Shown here piece by piece: positions 52,813 through 60,844 of a stretch of DNA of 64,000 nt. A program made the translations under genes and the position numbers. The notes under the pieces are model-generated. The model made no database searches. It was not told the origin of the DNA and saw only the letters and a list, made by a program, of their open reading frames with translations. Position 1 is the stretch's first letter, and the number at the start of each line of letters is the position of its first letter. This stretch comes from Paenibacillus sp. NEAU-GSW1 (lineage in GTDB: Bacteria > Bacillota > Bacilli > Paenibacillales > Paenibacillaceae), in NCBI RefSeq assembly GCF_009737085.1, contig NZ_WOVL01000019.1, forward strand, positions 29,992 through 93,991. Direction: 5' to 3'.

Positions 52813-53346
52813 ATGCGACGGCGATTTGTAATTGAAGCTGTGATGGTGGCAACCTATGGGCATCTACTTGTTCCGAGCCGTCCCATTGATTATGTCGTCC
52901 CTTATTCATCCGTATTAGAGCTGTACGATATGAGAGACGGGTCCGATCCGGTGATGGACGATCCAGACGACGATTTCCACGTTCGCAACAAAATTTCGGA
53001 ACTGATTTCGTTTTTCGAGGATCCGCTTAATCGCAAAAAGATTGAGAAGGCGATGCAGATGCCGTGGCGTGAAAGCGCTCCGCTGCTGTTAAACGACCGC
53101 ATTCAGTTTACGATTGTCCACGCGGTGGATAACGCGCATTACGGGGAATTTTTCGATCCGATTGAAACCGAACTGCTGCTGACAAGCTCAAAGTTGAGCA
53201 TACCGCTTTTGTCTGACCAATTCGAATTTCAAGATAAGCTAATTGAGGCGGAAGTGCCAGTGCAGGTATACGATATCGAGGATTTTGAATTTGCAGTCGA
53301 GGAAGGCATATCGACGGCGGACGCCGGATTGTTCGGTGATCGTTAA
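52813..53346 (+). CDS. Hypothetical protein (177 aa), own promoter and terminator
   Basis: I cannot place this protein in a functional family; similar proteins in Paenibacillus are usually annotated as hypothetical. It starts with a hydrophobic strand (FVIEAVMVATYGHLLVPS), has an acidic stretch MDDPDDDF (about 57), a helical middle, then VHAVDNAHYGEFFDPIETELL (about 99-119) and an acidic end. No signal peptide or membrane helix. GGAGGA precedes ATG and a strong terminator abuts the stop, so it is a single-gene unit. Confidence 0.65.
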   Translation: MRRRFVIEAVMVATYGHLLVPSRPIDYVVPYSSVLELYDMRDGSDPVMDDPDDDFHVRNKISELISFFEDPLNRKKIEKAMQMPWRESAPLLLNDRIQFTIVHAVDNAHYGEFFDPIETELLLTSSKLSIPLLSDQFEFQDKLIEAEVPVQVYDIEDFEFAVEEGISTADAGLFGDR

Positions 53347-53378
53347 AAATCTTGAGCCAAAAGGCTCAAGATTTTTGT
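53345..53378. terminator. Bidirectional intrinsic terminator
   Basis: AAAAATCTTGAGCC (53345-53358), AAAA loop, GGCTCAAGATTTTT (53363-53376). Perfect 14-bp stem with A and T runs on either side; serves the gene on the left and the decayed fosB on the right. Confidence 0.92.
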
Positions 53379-53394
53379 TTTTAAATCAATTGAT

Positions 53395-53520
53395 TTATTG
53401 GTCATAAAAAATCATATGTTCCTTATCATCTTAGTAATAGGAAAGTCTGTCCTGCAGCGTACCCATATGGCATTCAAATTTATGCCCATCAGGATCGGTG
53501 AAAAAATGGACCTTTTAGTT
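53395..53520 (-). pseudogene. C-terminal remnant of a FosB-type metallothiol transferase
   Basis: On the minus strand FFTDPDGHKFECHMGTLQD is read from 53505, followed by RLSYY, an in-frame TAA (53431-53433), and then DDKEHMIFYDQ and a final TAA (53395-53397). This is the C-terminal end of the FosB fosfomycin-resistance glyoxalase fold, including the metal-ligand Glu of the HKFE stretch (normally HTGTL follows). Upstream, the T6 tract changes the frame and the first about 100 residues are gone. It is therefore a dead gene. Confidence 0.7.
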
Positions 53521-53535
53521 CTTCCGATTTTCATT

Positions 53536-54096
53536 TTATTCGGCCCCTTCGGTAATTCTGGTCCGGCGTGTTGATTTTGTTTCTTCAGACATCAATTTTC
53601 TAATGATGTCAAACTGTTCTTTATTATCGCTCGCCGAATAGTACCATGCTATTTTGCCTTCATTAATATCAACGATCAGTTCCTTATTCTGATCGTTGTT
53701 AAACAGTATTAGCGAGCCTTTCTTTCCTTCGAGTTCGTATTCCTTCTTTTTCATTTGTTTCGGATTTAAAAATTTATCGGCTTCTTCGCGTTCGGAGTGC
53801 GCTCCGAACAAAAATATAGTTTGTACATCCGAACTAATCTTTTCGTCAAGAAATTTCTTTTTTTGTTTCACGTTCGAACCGTTAATATATACCTCGATAA
53901 ATTCCAGAGCGAGATTATCATCACTTTCTAGCTCTGAAGCAGGAGCCCCATTAACTTTGGGCGTATCAGACAGACCCTGGGTTGATGTTTCTTTCGCCGC
54001 TGAGTCGTTCTTTGCGGTTTCGTTAATTGTTCCGTTACTGCAACCAACAACCATGATAAATGCTCCGAATAATAACCATTTAAGAAGTTTCCTCAT
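53536..54096 (-). CDS. Lipoprotein of unknown function
   Basis: A 186-residue lipoprotein. The signal peptide ends in lipobox VVGC (Cys about 19), followed by a Ser/Thr/Asn-rich spacer to about residue 58. The folded part has a Lys-rich segment NVKQKKKFLDEKI and alternating strands up to about 165; the end is basic (STRRTRITEGAE). I recognise no domain. It is AT-richer than most neighbours. AGGAGGT lies 10 nt before ATG. Located beside the decayed fosB, possibly part of the same acquired segment. Confidence 0.75.
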   Translation of the reverse strand: MRKLLKWLLFGAFIMVVGCSNGTINETAKNDSAAKETSTQGLSDTPKVNGAPASELESDDNLALEFIEVYINGSNVKQKKKFLDEKISSDVQTIFLFGAHSEREEADKFLNPKQMKKKEYELEGKKGSLILFNNDQNKELIVDINEGKIAWYYSASDNKEQFDIIRKLMSEETKSTRRTRITEGAE

Positions 54097-54283
54097 TTGA
54101 AACGACCTCCTATTTGGTTATACTATACTATAATAGCCGTAACTTTCCCATATTTTCTATTTTCTAGTGCGGATTAGACGAGGTAGGGTGAAACGGAACG
54201 GAGCGGGCGAATGATTCCGGGGAAGCTCAGTTGATGCTTACGAAGTAGCTTTCTTGCAGAAAGCTTTTAAGTGTTCGCTTATG

Positions 54284-54329
54284 CTCACGGACTCCGACCT
54301 ATGGTGAATCCAATCATGGAGTCCGTGAG
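54284..54329. repeat. Perfect 12-bp inverted repeat between the lipoprotein and xerS genes
   Basis: CTCACGGACTCC (54284-54295) and GGAGTCCGTGAG (54318-54329) with a 22-nt loop, no T-run on either strand. An adjacent AGCTTTC/GAAAGCT hairpin precedes it at about 54247-54265. The 297-bp gap 54097-54393 contains no ORF. Confidence 0.6.
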
Positions 54330-54393
54330 TAACGGCGATCGTAGGAAGTTTCGTCCGCGCAGTGGAGCACCTGCACACGCACACCAACGCGTA

Positions 54394-55488
54394 TTACGAA
54401 TCCTCGCTCGATCTCTTTATTCGATCAATCGCTTCAGCCATCGTTTTGTCGGTTAAATGCGCATAGATTTGCGTCGTTTCCGGCGAAGCATGGCCGAGCT
54501 GCTCTTGTGTCATATAAATATCGTTGCGCAAGTAATAGTCGGTAGCGAAGGAATGGCGCAGCTTATGTACGGATAGATAAGGCTTGCCAAATCTTTTGGC
54601 GTATTTGATAACCATCTCCTGAATAGCCCGTTTGGTCATGCGAGAGCCTTCGTTTTTGCCGTTTGCAATGGCAAGAAAGAGGGCTTTTTCGCGTTTAGGC
54701 GCTTTATAACGGGTATCCCGCATTTGCAAATATGCGTTAAGATCGGCAGTCGCTTCCTGGCGGAAGTAAACCGGCGTTTTGAACGTATCGTCATTTTTAC
54801 CCTTGCGGTAGACATAACAAAGCTTTTTCTTCACATCGATGTCATCGACGTTTAAATTTACAAGCTCCGAGACGCGAAGTCCGGAATGGAGGATGAGGCT
54901 AATAATGCAAGCGTCGCGCGTCTGATTGAGCTTATAAGAGTAAAGCGCCTGCTTGTTCGTCGCGATGTCATTCTCATAATAATGACCGATATAAGCCATA
55001 AACTCCGCAATTTCTTCCTCCTGCAGCAGCTTGCCCTCTAATTTTGCGGCCGTATCCTTCGGTTTATGGGTTCGTTTGATCGACACTTTCGCCATTACGT
55101 TGCGCTTAAGCAGCGGATAAAATTCATCATCCTCGGCTATTTGGCTTAAATAATGAAATAACGAGCGCAATGACGATAATCGGCGCGTTATCGTTGTTTT
55201 GGAATTGCTGTGGATCGGATTCGTCGCGAGGAACATTCGAAAATTGTCTATGCTCTCCATGTGGAGACGCTCCAGCTCGATGAGTTCGACACCTTTAATA
55301 TCTGTCGCATTTGATAAGCCTTCGGCAATTAGCCATTTCATAAACAGCTCGTAATCTCTGACGTACTCGAGCAGCGAAGAAGGTGAGAGGTCAGGGAGTT
55401 TATAGTTGACGAACTTCTCGACATACCACGGCATGGACGGCAGCTTGCGATCGAGCTCTTGGCGGTCTTTTACTTTCAAAATGTTCAT
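54394..55488 (-). CDS. xerS: Tyrosine recombinase XerS-type
   Basis: Site-specific recombinase of about 364 residues. The N-terminal core-binding domain begins LPSMPWYVEKFV, a hallmark of the streptococcal-type XerS single recombinase, and continues to about residue 165. The catalytic domain has Arg in HSGLRVSELVNL (about 205), Lys in YRKGKND (about 230), HKLRHSFATDYY (about 306-317), LGHASPETTQIYAHL with the second His and the nucleophile Tyr (about 342). XerS alone resolves chromosome dimers at dif in streptococci. ATG 55488 is preferred, with GAGGTG upstream; GTG 55503 is the alternative. No phage genes are nearby. Confidence 0.85.
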   Translation of the reverse strand: MNILKVKDRQELDRKLPSMPWYVEKFVNYKLPDLSPSSLLEYVRDYELFMKWLIAEGLSNATDIKGVELIELERLHMESIDNFRMFLATNPIHSNSKTTITRRLSSLRSLFHYLSQIAEDDEFYPLLKRNVMAKVSIKRTHKPKDTAAKLEGKLLQEEEIAEFMAYIGHYYENDIATNKQALYSYKLNQTRDACIISLILHSGLRVSELVNLNVDDIDVKKKLCYVYRKGKNDDTFKTPVYFRQEATADLNAYLQMRDTRYKAPKREKALFLAIANGKNEGSRMTKRAIQEMVIKYAKRFGKPYLSVHKLRHSFATDYYLRNDIYMTQEQLGHASPETTQIYAHLTDKTMAEAIDRIKRSSEDS

Positions 55489-55626
55489 TTGTTGCAGCTG
55501 CACCTCGCTTTATTATCTCGTTAAAATTCTTCCTATATTGTACCAATCCGTCAACAAGCGGACAATAACGGGCTTCACTAATTGTTTCAAATGCTTCATT
55601 AGCAAATTAATGTAATTGTTCACAAA

Positions 55627-55657
55627 GGGTTACACAATATTTTTTATTATGTTAAAC
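55627..55657. other. Candidate dif-like recombination site upstream of xerS
   Basis: Imperfect inverted arms GGGTTACACAAT (55627-55638) and ATTATGTTAAAC (55646-55657) flank a 7-bp spacer. The right arm with its next T resembles the right half of B. subtilis dif (TTATGTAAACT) with one inserted base. Eight of twelve arm positions are complementary. In streptococci the XerS site lies right beside its gene, as here (139 bp upstream). Confidence 0.3.
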
Positions 55658-55701
55658 TCATAAAAATAGTTAGCCGATTCCATTATAAAACCATTAAATT
55701 A

Positions 55702-55716
55702 TGATAATGATTATGA
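55702..55716. promoter_or_regulatory. Near-consensus Fur box before the SleB-type gene
   Basis: TGATAATGATTATGA matches the 7-1-7 Fur consensus TGATAATnATTATCA at all but one defined position. It ends 26 bp before the start codon. PerR (TTATAATnATTATAA) would have two mismatches, so Fur is the better fit but not certain. Confidence 0.5.
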
Positions 55717-55742
55717 AAATTATGAGGAGGAATATTAAAATC

Positions 55743-56402
55743 ATGAAAAATAATCGGATGAAAAAAACGTTTATATATATTTTTGCATTAATTATTGCAA
55801 TTGCGGTTCCCGTGCAAGCTGCACAAGCGGCAGCGCCGGCAACGCTGCAATACGGCGATAGCGGAGCAGACGTTCCAGACTTGCAATTCCGTCTGAAGAC
55901 GCTGGGTTACTTTACGAATGATGCGGTAACGGACTTTTACGGACGCATGACTGAAGATGCGGTTCGCAAGTTTCAAGCGGATTATGGTCTTGCTAAAGAC
56001 GGCGTAGCCGGGGTAAAGACATGGTCCAAATTGAAAAAAACATCGGCTAACGAACGCGAGCTCAATTTGCTTGCTCGAATCGTATACGGTGAAGCGCGCG
56101 GGGAATCCTATAAAGGTAAAGTCGCAGTTGCAGCGGTTGTCATGAATCGTGTTCAAGCTTCCGGATTCCCGGATACAATTGAAGGCGTAATTGAGGAATC
56201 GGGCGCATTCACAGCCGTTGATGACGGCCAATACTACATGCAGCCAGACTCGGAGGCGTATCGTGCGGCGATTGACGCATTGAGAGGCGAGGATCCATCC
56301 GGCGGCGCGTTGTATTACTTTAATCCGAAGACAGCTACTTCCGATTGGATTTGGACGCGTAAGCAGATCGTAACGATCGGCAATCATATTTTTGCGAAAT
56401 AA
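55743..56402 (+). CDS. SleB-type cell wall hydrolase with peptidoglycan-binding domain
   Basis: A secreted 219-residue protein. Signal peptide about 1-31 with cleavage after AAQA; peptidoglycan-binding domain 1 at about 33-95 (GDSGADVPDLQFRLKTLGYF); hydrolase_2/SleB catalytic domain at about 105-219, with LLARIVYGEARGE (catalytic Glu about residue 117), VAAVVMNRV and GALYYFNPKTA. SleB is a lytic transglycosylase of the spore cortex; this shorter form could also be a CwlJ/SleB-like vegetative enzyme. ATG 55743 is 12 nt from GAGGAGG; ATG 55758 is possible. Confidence 0.85.
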   Translation: MKNNRMKKTFIYIFALIIAIAVPVQAAQAAAPATLQYGDSGADVPDLQFRLKTLGYFTNDAVTDFYGRMTEDAVRKFQADYGLAKDGVAGVKTWSKLKKTSANERELNLLARIVYGEARGESYKGKVAVAAVVMNRVQASGFPDTIEGVIEESGAFTAVDDGQYYMQPDSEAYRAAIDALRGEDPSGGALYYFNPKTATSDWIWTRKQIVTIGNHIFAK

Positions 56403-56446
56403 TCGCAGCAATGGATTTCGGCATAAGATTAATCATAATGGGATGC

Positions 56447-56477
56447 AAAGCGGCCTTTCGAGGCCGCTTTCTTTATT
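56447..56477 (+). terminator. Intrinsic terminator after the SleB-type gene
   Basis: AAAGCGGCCT (56447-56456), TTCG loop, AGGCCGCTTT (56461-56470), then CTTTATTT. Confidence 0.9.
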
Positions 56478-56641
56478 TGCAAAAAATACGAAATTTTTTT
56501 TAGCTAATTTTCTCTTTATTTTCCTATTTTATATTTTACAATGGTGACTAGGCGGCAGAAAAGTCTGAACATTCAGAACGGGGAAAGTGGTTGATGTAAT
56601 TTCTGCTTGGAAGCAAATAGAGATAAAGGGGAGTTGCAAAG

Positions 56642-57304
56642 ATGGATCATATTAAGGCGGTCATTTTTGATCTCGACAATACGCTGTTGGACCGGACGCG
56701 TACGTTTAGCCAATTTACAGAGAGGCTGATCGAATCCTACTTTAGCCATATAGAAGACACCCGAGCGATCCATGACCGAATCGTCGAATTGGACGAGGAC
56801 GGATACAAAAATAAAAATGAACTGTTTGCTGAACTGATCGACGAGCTTCCATGGGCGATTAAGCCGACTAAAGCGGAACTGCTGTCGTTCTACAGCGATG
56901 AATATGTAAAAAGCGCCGTATTGATGGAGCAAGCGATTGAAGTGCTGCAGCATGCGAAATCTAAATATTTAACGGGATTAATTACAAACGGAAAAACAAT
57001 GATTCAATACGGCAAAATCGATCAAGTGGCCATTCGCAACGAGTTTGATCTCATTATCGTTTCGGAGGAGGCAGGCGTGAAGAAGCCTGATCCGTCCATC
57101 TTTCAGCTTGCCTTAAATCGGCTCGAATTGCAGCCGGAGCAATGTTTATTTATCGGCGATCATCCCGTCAACGATGTGGAAGGCGCGGCGAAGATCGGGA
57201 TGGATACGATATGGCTTCAAGTGAATCAAGCATGGCGTGAAGGCATTCAAGCAGCGCCGCTGCATTCCATTAACAGGCTAAGCGAATTGCTTGATATCAT
57301 TTAG
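56642..57304 (+). CDS. HAD-IA family hydrolase (YjjG/phosphoglycolate phosphatase-like)
   Basis: A 220-residue HAD phosphatase. Motif I IFDLDNTLLD (about residues 8-17), helical C1 cap (about 20-90), motif II LITNGK (about 112-117), motif III Lys in GVKKPDPSIF (about 143-152) and motif IV FIGDHPVNDVEGA (about 171-183). This pattern fits nucleotidases of the YjjG/YfnB type, which clear noncanonical nucleoside monophosphates. GGGGAG precedes ATG. The next gene begins 21 bp after the stop. Confidence 0.9.
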   Translation: MDHIKAVIFDLDNTLLDRTRTFSQFTERLIESYFSHIEDTRAIHDRIVELDEDGYKNKNELFAELIDELPWAIKPTKAELLSFYSDEYVKSAVLMEQAIEVLQHAKSKYLTGLITNGKTMIQYGKIDQVAIRNEFDLIIVSEEAGVKKPDPSIFQLALNRLELQPEQCLFIGDHPVNDVEGAAKIGMDTIWLQVNQAWREGIQAAPLHSINRLSELLDII

Positions 57305-57325
57305 AAAGCAAAGGAGGCAGCGGCT

Positions 57326-58081
57326 TTGGAAGTTGATTTTGCAAAATGGAGAACGTATTTTCAATACAACGGCGATCACTTAAAACCGCTGGACTGGGAC
57401 GATCCGTACCGGATTACGCCGGAGGAACGAAAGCGGATTGCGAAGTCGATCCAGCAGTTTCAGCTCGGTGAAAATTCGGAGGGTAAGCATTTAACCGGCA
57501 ACGCGAAAGCCTATATCGATCGTACGAAGGATGAAGGTTATTTCAGTGCAATCGTGGAGTTCATTCGCGAAGAACAGCGGCATGCAAGAGAGCTCGGCAA
57601 ATTTATGAAAATACAGCAAATCCCGATTATTCGCGAGCATTGGGTCGATCAGGCCTTTCGCAGGCTGCGCAAATTGGCTGGACTGGAGCAGTCCATTATC
57701 GTCCTCATCACGGCGGAGATTATAGCCAAGGTATATTACAAAGCTCTACGGGAATGTACAAGATCGGCGACCTTGATTCAAATATGCGAGCAAATATTGC
57801 AGGACGAAATCAAACATGTGCAGTTCCAGTCAGAGACGTTGTACAAGCTGTCGCTAGGAAGAAGCAAGCTAAGGAACGGATGGTCGAGGCTGTTTCACCG
57901 AATTCTTCTTGAAGGTACGCTTGTTGTTGTGTGGCTGCAGCATCGGTCTGTTTTCACAGGCGGCGGCTATCGATTAGGGAGGTTTTACAATGATTGCAGA
58001 AAAGAATTTCGTTTGTCGGATGCTATTGTGAGAGGAAAGCCAACCGCTGTACTAAGGGGGTTACAGGATGTCAACTATTGA
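57326..58081 (+). CDS. Ferritin-like domain protein
   Basis: A 251-residue protein with a four-helix bundle of the ferritin-like type. The metal-ligand motifs are visible as EFIREEQRHARELG (about residues 78-91) and LQDEIKHVQFQ (about 156-166), each Glu-x2-His, with Glu in the intervening helices (about 132). Such proteins are di-iron oxidases, hydroxylases or iron-storage relatives; function here is unknown. The C-terminal 70 residues are basic and partly hydrophobic. TTG start with AAGGAGG 9 nt upstream. A ridA remnant overlaps its 3' end. Confidence 0.75.
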   Translation: MEVDFAKWRTYFQYNGDHLKPLDWDDPYRITPEERKRIAKSIQQFQLGENSEGKHLTGNAKAYIDRTKDEGYFSAIVEFIREEQRHARELGKFMKIQQIPIIREHWVDQAFRRLRKLAGLEQSIIVLITAEIIAKVYYKALRECTRSATLIQICEQILQDEIKHVQFQSETLYKLSLGRSKLRNGWSRLFHRILLEGTLVVVWLQHRSVFTGGGYRLGRFYNDCRKEFRLSDAIVRGKPTAVLRGLQDVNY

Positions 58082-58247
58082 ACAACGATTAATTCAATTA
58101 GGAATTGTATTGCCTGCTGCGAGCGATCCTGCGGCGCAATATGAGAATTGCGTCATTGTAACGGGATTCTATATTCGAGGTGGAATAAATCGGAAATATA
58201 CGATTTACACGCGAACAAATGTGCGTTATTCTGTAATTGGGCATTAA
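58068..58247 (+). pseudogene. Truncated RidA-family gene
   Basis: AAGGGGG precedes ATG 58068. The first about 33 residues, MSTIEQRLIQLGIVLPAAS and on to CVIVTG, match the N-terminus of RidA/YjgF enamine deaminases of the MSxxEQRLxELGIxLP type. After that, homology is lost (FYIRGGINRKY) and the frame stops at 59 codons, less than half the usual length of about 150. A frameshift plus deletion has removed the active-site part. Translation could still initiate, since the start signals are intact. Confidence 0.6.
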
Positions 58248-58273
58248 TAACATTATTGGAGGTTAAGTCCGCG

Positions 58274-58723
58274 GTGGAATTGAATCAGATCGAGGTTGTT
58301 CAGCTGCCGGAAAAACATTATGTCGGTTTATCGGTGACGTCCTCTTTTCGCGGACATGACCCGAAGCGGGTCGAGCAGATGAAAGAAAGCTTTTTCTGCC
58401 GGTATGATGAAATTCGGCATGTGGTCGATGAAACACAATATGTAAGCCCGCATTTCAGCAGCGAACAGCTGTTTACTTATTTGATTTGTGCTGAAGTGAG
58501 CCGGCTCAGCGATATTCCGGAAGGGATGATCGGTTTCACGATCCCGGCCCAGTCCTATGTGAAAACGCGCAGCAGCGGAGATCCTTATGCGGAGCTGCAC
58601 CAATATGTGAAGGAACATAACTTATCCAATAACAGCAAAGCGTTAGCGCTCGAAGTTTACAAGAGGGATATGCCGGTATGGCCGAATGAAACGGAAGTTT
58701 ATATTCCTCTTGCGAGAGGATAG
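58274..58723 (+). CDS. GyrI-like effector-binding domain protein
   Basis: A 149-residue protein made of a single GyrI/AraC-effector-binding (SHS2-type) domain. The start VVQLPEKHYVGLSV and the end KALALEVYKRDMPVWPNETEVYIPL are typical, with the conserved aromatic and Glu residues that line the ligand pocket. Stand-alone members bind cationic or aromatic small molecules and may sequester or hydrolyse them. GTG 58274 is chosen because GGAGG is 11 nt upstream; the frame before it is occupied by the ridA remnant. Confidence 0.78.
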   Translation: MELNQIEVVQLPEKHYVGLSVTSSFRGHDPKRVEQMKESFFCRYDEIRHVVDETQYVSPHFSSEQLFTYLICAEVSRLSDIPEGMIGFTIPAQSYVKTRSSGDPYAELHQYVKEHNLSNNSKALALEVYKRDMPVWPNETEVYIPLARG

Positions 58724-58726
58724 CCA

Positions 58727-59653
58727 ATGCCAATAACCAAGAGAGATCGCAAGTGGATTCGGTTGATTAGCCGCTTATCAATGGCAGGCTTAGCCTTATT
58801 CGTTATTATTACTGCAACTGTTTATAACGGCAAAGTTGCCCCAATCAGGTACATCATCGGAATCCCTGTAGTTGTTGTCGTATTCATATTGATCATGCTG
58901 CTTCGTTCATGGCGGCAAAAACAAAAAATTTCGTTAAAGCTGTTCCGTGTCCTTGCCGCGGTCGTGGTGTTGGCTTCATTAGGCTTCTTGCAATTTAAAG
59001 GCGTCATCTGGCATAATAGCTTTTTTGCCAAATCGTACAGCGTGAAGGGTCTTGATGTCGCCCGTTATCAAGGAAATATCGATTGGAATAAAGTCCGCAG
59101 TACAAATCTTTATCGGTTTGTGTACATCAAAGCGACGGAAGGCCGGGATTTGACGGATCCGTATTTTAACCGCAACTGGACGGAGGCGAGCAGGAGAGGG
59201 TTCGCAGTAGGGGCCTATCACTTCTTTACAACGCAAAGCACAGGCGAGCAGCAAGCCGATCATTATATCGCGACCGTGCCGAAAGAAGACGACACGTTGC
59301 CTCCGGTTATCGATATTGAAATTGCATTAGACAAGGATGTGTCTGGCATCCGCGAGCAATTAACGGCATTAATTAATAAATTGGAGCAGCACTACGAGCA
59401 AAAACCGCTTTTATATGTGACTTATGCAACCTACAATACGTATATTGCCGGAAGTTTTACCGAGAATGACATTTGGATTCGCGATATCGTCAAATCTCCG
59501 AAATTAAAGAAGGACCGCGATTGGCTGCTTTGGCAATACAGCAATCGGGGCCGCGTGGCGGGAATTGACGCGTACGTTGATTTGAACGTTTTTAATGGAG
59601 ACTGGAAGCAGTTCGATAAACGGTTTAAGGTTGGTCGCTATTATTTGGACTAG
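58727..59653 (+). CDS. Membrane-anchored GH25 lysozyme
   Basis: A 308-residue muramidase. Three hydrophobic helices come first (about residues 11-31, 38-58 and 70-88), leaving the catalytic domain outside (about 102-300). GH25 signatures: KGLDVARYQGNIDW (first catalytic Asp in LDV, about 106), VYIKATEG (about 130), GAYHFF (about 160) and VIDIEI with the DxE pair (about 188-193). Cuts the MurNAc-GlcNAc bond in peptidoglycan. The family usually has a signal peptide; anchoring by three helices is less common. Starts 3 bp after the previous stop. Confidence 0.9.
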   Translation: MPITKRDRKWIRLISRLSMAGLALFVIITATVYNGKVAPIRYIIGIPVVVVVFILIMLLRSWRQKQKISLKLFRVLAAVVVLASLGFLQFKGVIWHNSFFAKSYSVKGLDVARYQGNIDWNKVRSTNLYRFVYIKATEGRDLTDPYFNRNWTEASRRGFAVGAYHFFTTQSTGEQQADHYIATVPKEDDTLPPVIDIEIALDKDVSGIREQLTALINKLEQHYEQKPLLYVTYATYNTYIAGSFTENDIWIRDIVKSPKLKKDRDWLLWQYSNRGRVAGIDAYVDLNVFNGDWKQFDKRFKVGRYYLD

Positions 59654-59666
59654 AAAGGTGAAGCAA

Positions 59667-60191
59667 ATGGATCGTACAATCAATGTAACGCTTGAGGTAA
59701 GGCCAGCGACGCTGGAAGACGGCGAAACGATATTCGGGCTGTGGGTAAATGCGGCGAACTGGCTATTAGAGAAAGGAATCAATCAATGGCATCCTGATTT
59801 TTTTCGTTTAGAGCAAGTAAAGGAATGGATGGATAGCGGAGCGGATGTTTACGTGGCAAGCTTGAACGGCGGCATTGTCGGCACCTTGCTCCTCTGCTGG
59901 ACGGATCCGGATGTTTGGGGTGAACAAAACAGCGAAGATGCAGGTTATATCCATCGTTTTGCCACCAGCAGGGCGCACGCGGGACTTGGCATAGGTTCGA
60001 AGCTGCTGAAATGGGCTGAAGCAGAAATTGCCTCGAGAGGAAAATCGTCGGCAAGATTGGACTGCATCGCAGAAAATTCGGCGCTAAACGCTTATTATCG
60101 CAATAACGGTTATATGCTAGTCGGAAACAAGCACTGGCCGAACGGCTGGAAAGCGAATCTATACGAGAAAATAATCGTAATGGAGCAATGA
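59667..60191 (+). CDS. GNAT family N-acetyltransferase
   Basis: A 174-residue acetyltransferase with GYIHRFATSRAHAGLGIGSKLL (seen as IHRFATSRAHAGLGIG, about residues 93-108), the acetyl-CoA motif A, and LDCIAENSALNAYYRNNGY (about 128-146) as motif B. Substrate unknown. ATG 59667 follows AAAGGTGA; the open frame from 59595 overlaps the lysozyme gene and lacks a ribosome site. Confidence 0.87.
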   Translation: MDRTINVTLEVRPATLEDGETIFGLWVNAANWLLEKGINQWHPDFFRLEQVKEWMDSGADVYVASLNGGIVGTLLLCWTDPDVWGEQNSEDAGYIHRFATSRAHAGLGIGSKLLKWAEAEIASRGKSSARLDCIAENSALNAYYRNNGYMLVGNKHWPNGWKANLYEKIIVMEQ

Positions 60192-60198
60192 TGTATAA

Positions 60199-60810
60199 AT
60201 GACGGTTTTTAACGGCCTTCTGATTGGGCTATCGATTGCAGCGCCTGTTGGCCCGATCGGTATTTTATGTATGAAAAGAATGATAACGCAAGGCCGATTA
60301 TACGGATTGGCGTCCGGCTTCGGCGCAGCTGCCGCTGATGCGGTTTATGGCATAATTGCAGCCGCCGGATTTACGGCGGTTATGGATTTGCTTACGAGCC
60401 AGCAGCAGTGGATCCGTTTGCTGGGAGGTCTTTTTTTAATCTACTTAGGCTTGCAATCGTTTTTGGCTCAAGCAGCAGATGAACGCGGCGACGTAAAGTC
60501 AAGCCGGAGCTTGGCGCACGCCAGCTTGACGACATTTGCGTTAACAATATCGAACCCGCTTACGATTATTTCGTTTGTGGGCATTTTTTCTGCTATCGAG
60601 CAAACGTCCACGACCGGAGCAGGCGGCGCATGGTGGATGATGATTGGCATTTGGCTGGGTTCAATGCTATGGTGGACTTTTCTGTGTATCGTAATTGGCT
60701 CCATTCGGACGGTGTTGAACCGATCAGCCATGCGATGGATCAATCTTATTTCCGGCGTTGTATTACTTACATATGGCGCTATTGCAATTATTAAGGCTAT
60801 ATCAGGCTAA
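60199..60810 (+). CDS. LysE-family amino acid exporter
   Basis: A 203-residue membrane protein with six predicted helices. The N-terminal GLSIAAPVGPIGILCMKR (about residues 9-26) and the GFGAAAADAVYG motif (about 41-52) are the LysE/RhtB signatures, and LTISNPLTIISF (about 116-127) is the conserved third element. Exports basic or other amino acids or small metabolites. It follows the GNAT gene by 7 bp, so acetylated product export is conceivable but unproven. Confidence 0.9.
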   Translation: MTVFNGLLIGLSIAAPVGPIGILCMKRMITQGRLYGLASGFGAAAADAVYGIIAAAGFTAVMDLLTSQQQWIRLLGGLFLIYLGLQSFLAQAADERGDVKSSRSLAHASLTTFALTISNPLTIISFVGIFSAIEQTSTTGAGGAWWMMIGIWLGSMLWWTFLCIVIGSIRTVLNRSAMRWINLISGVVLLTYGAIAIIKAISG

Positions 60811-60844
60811 ACATTTCATCAAAGAGCTAATAGGAGATTGAGAG

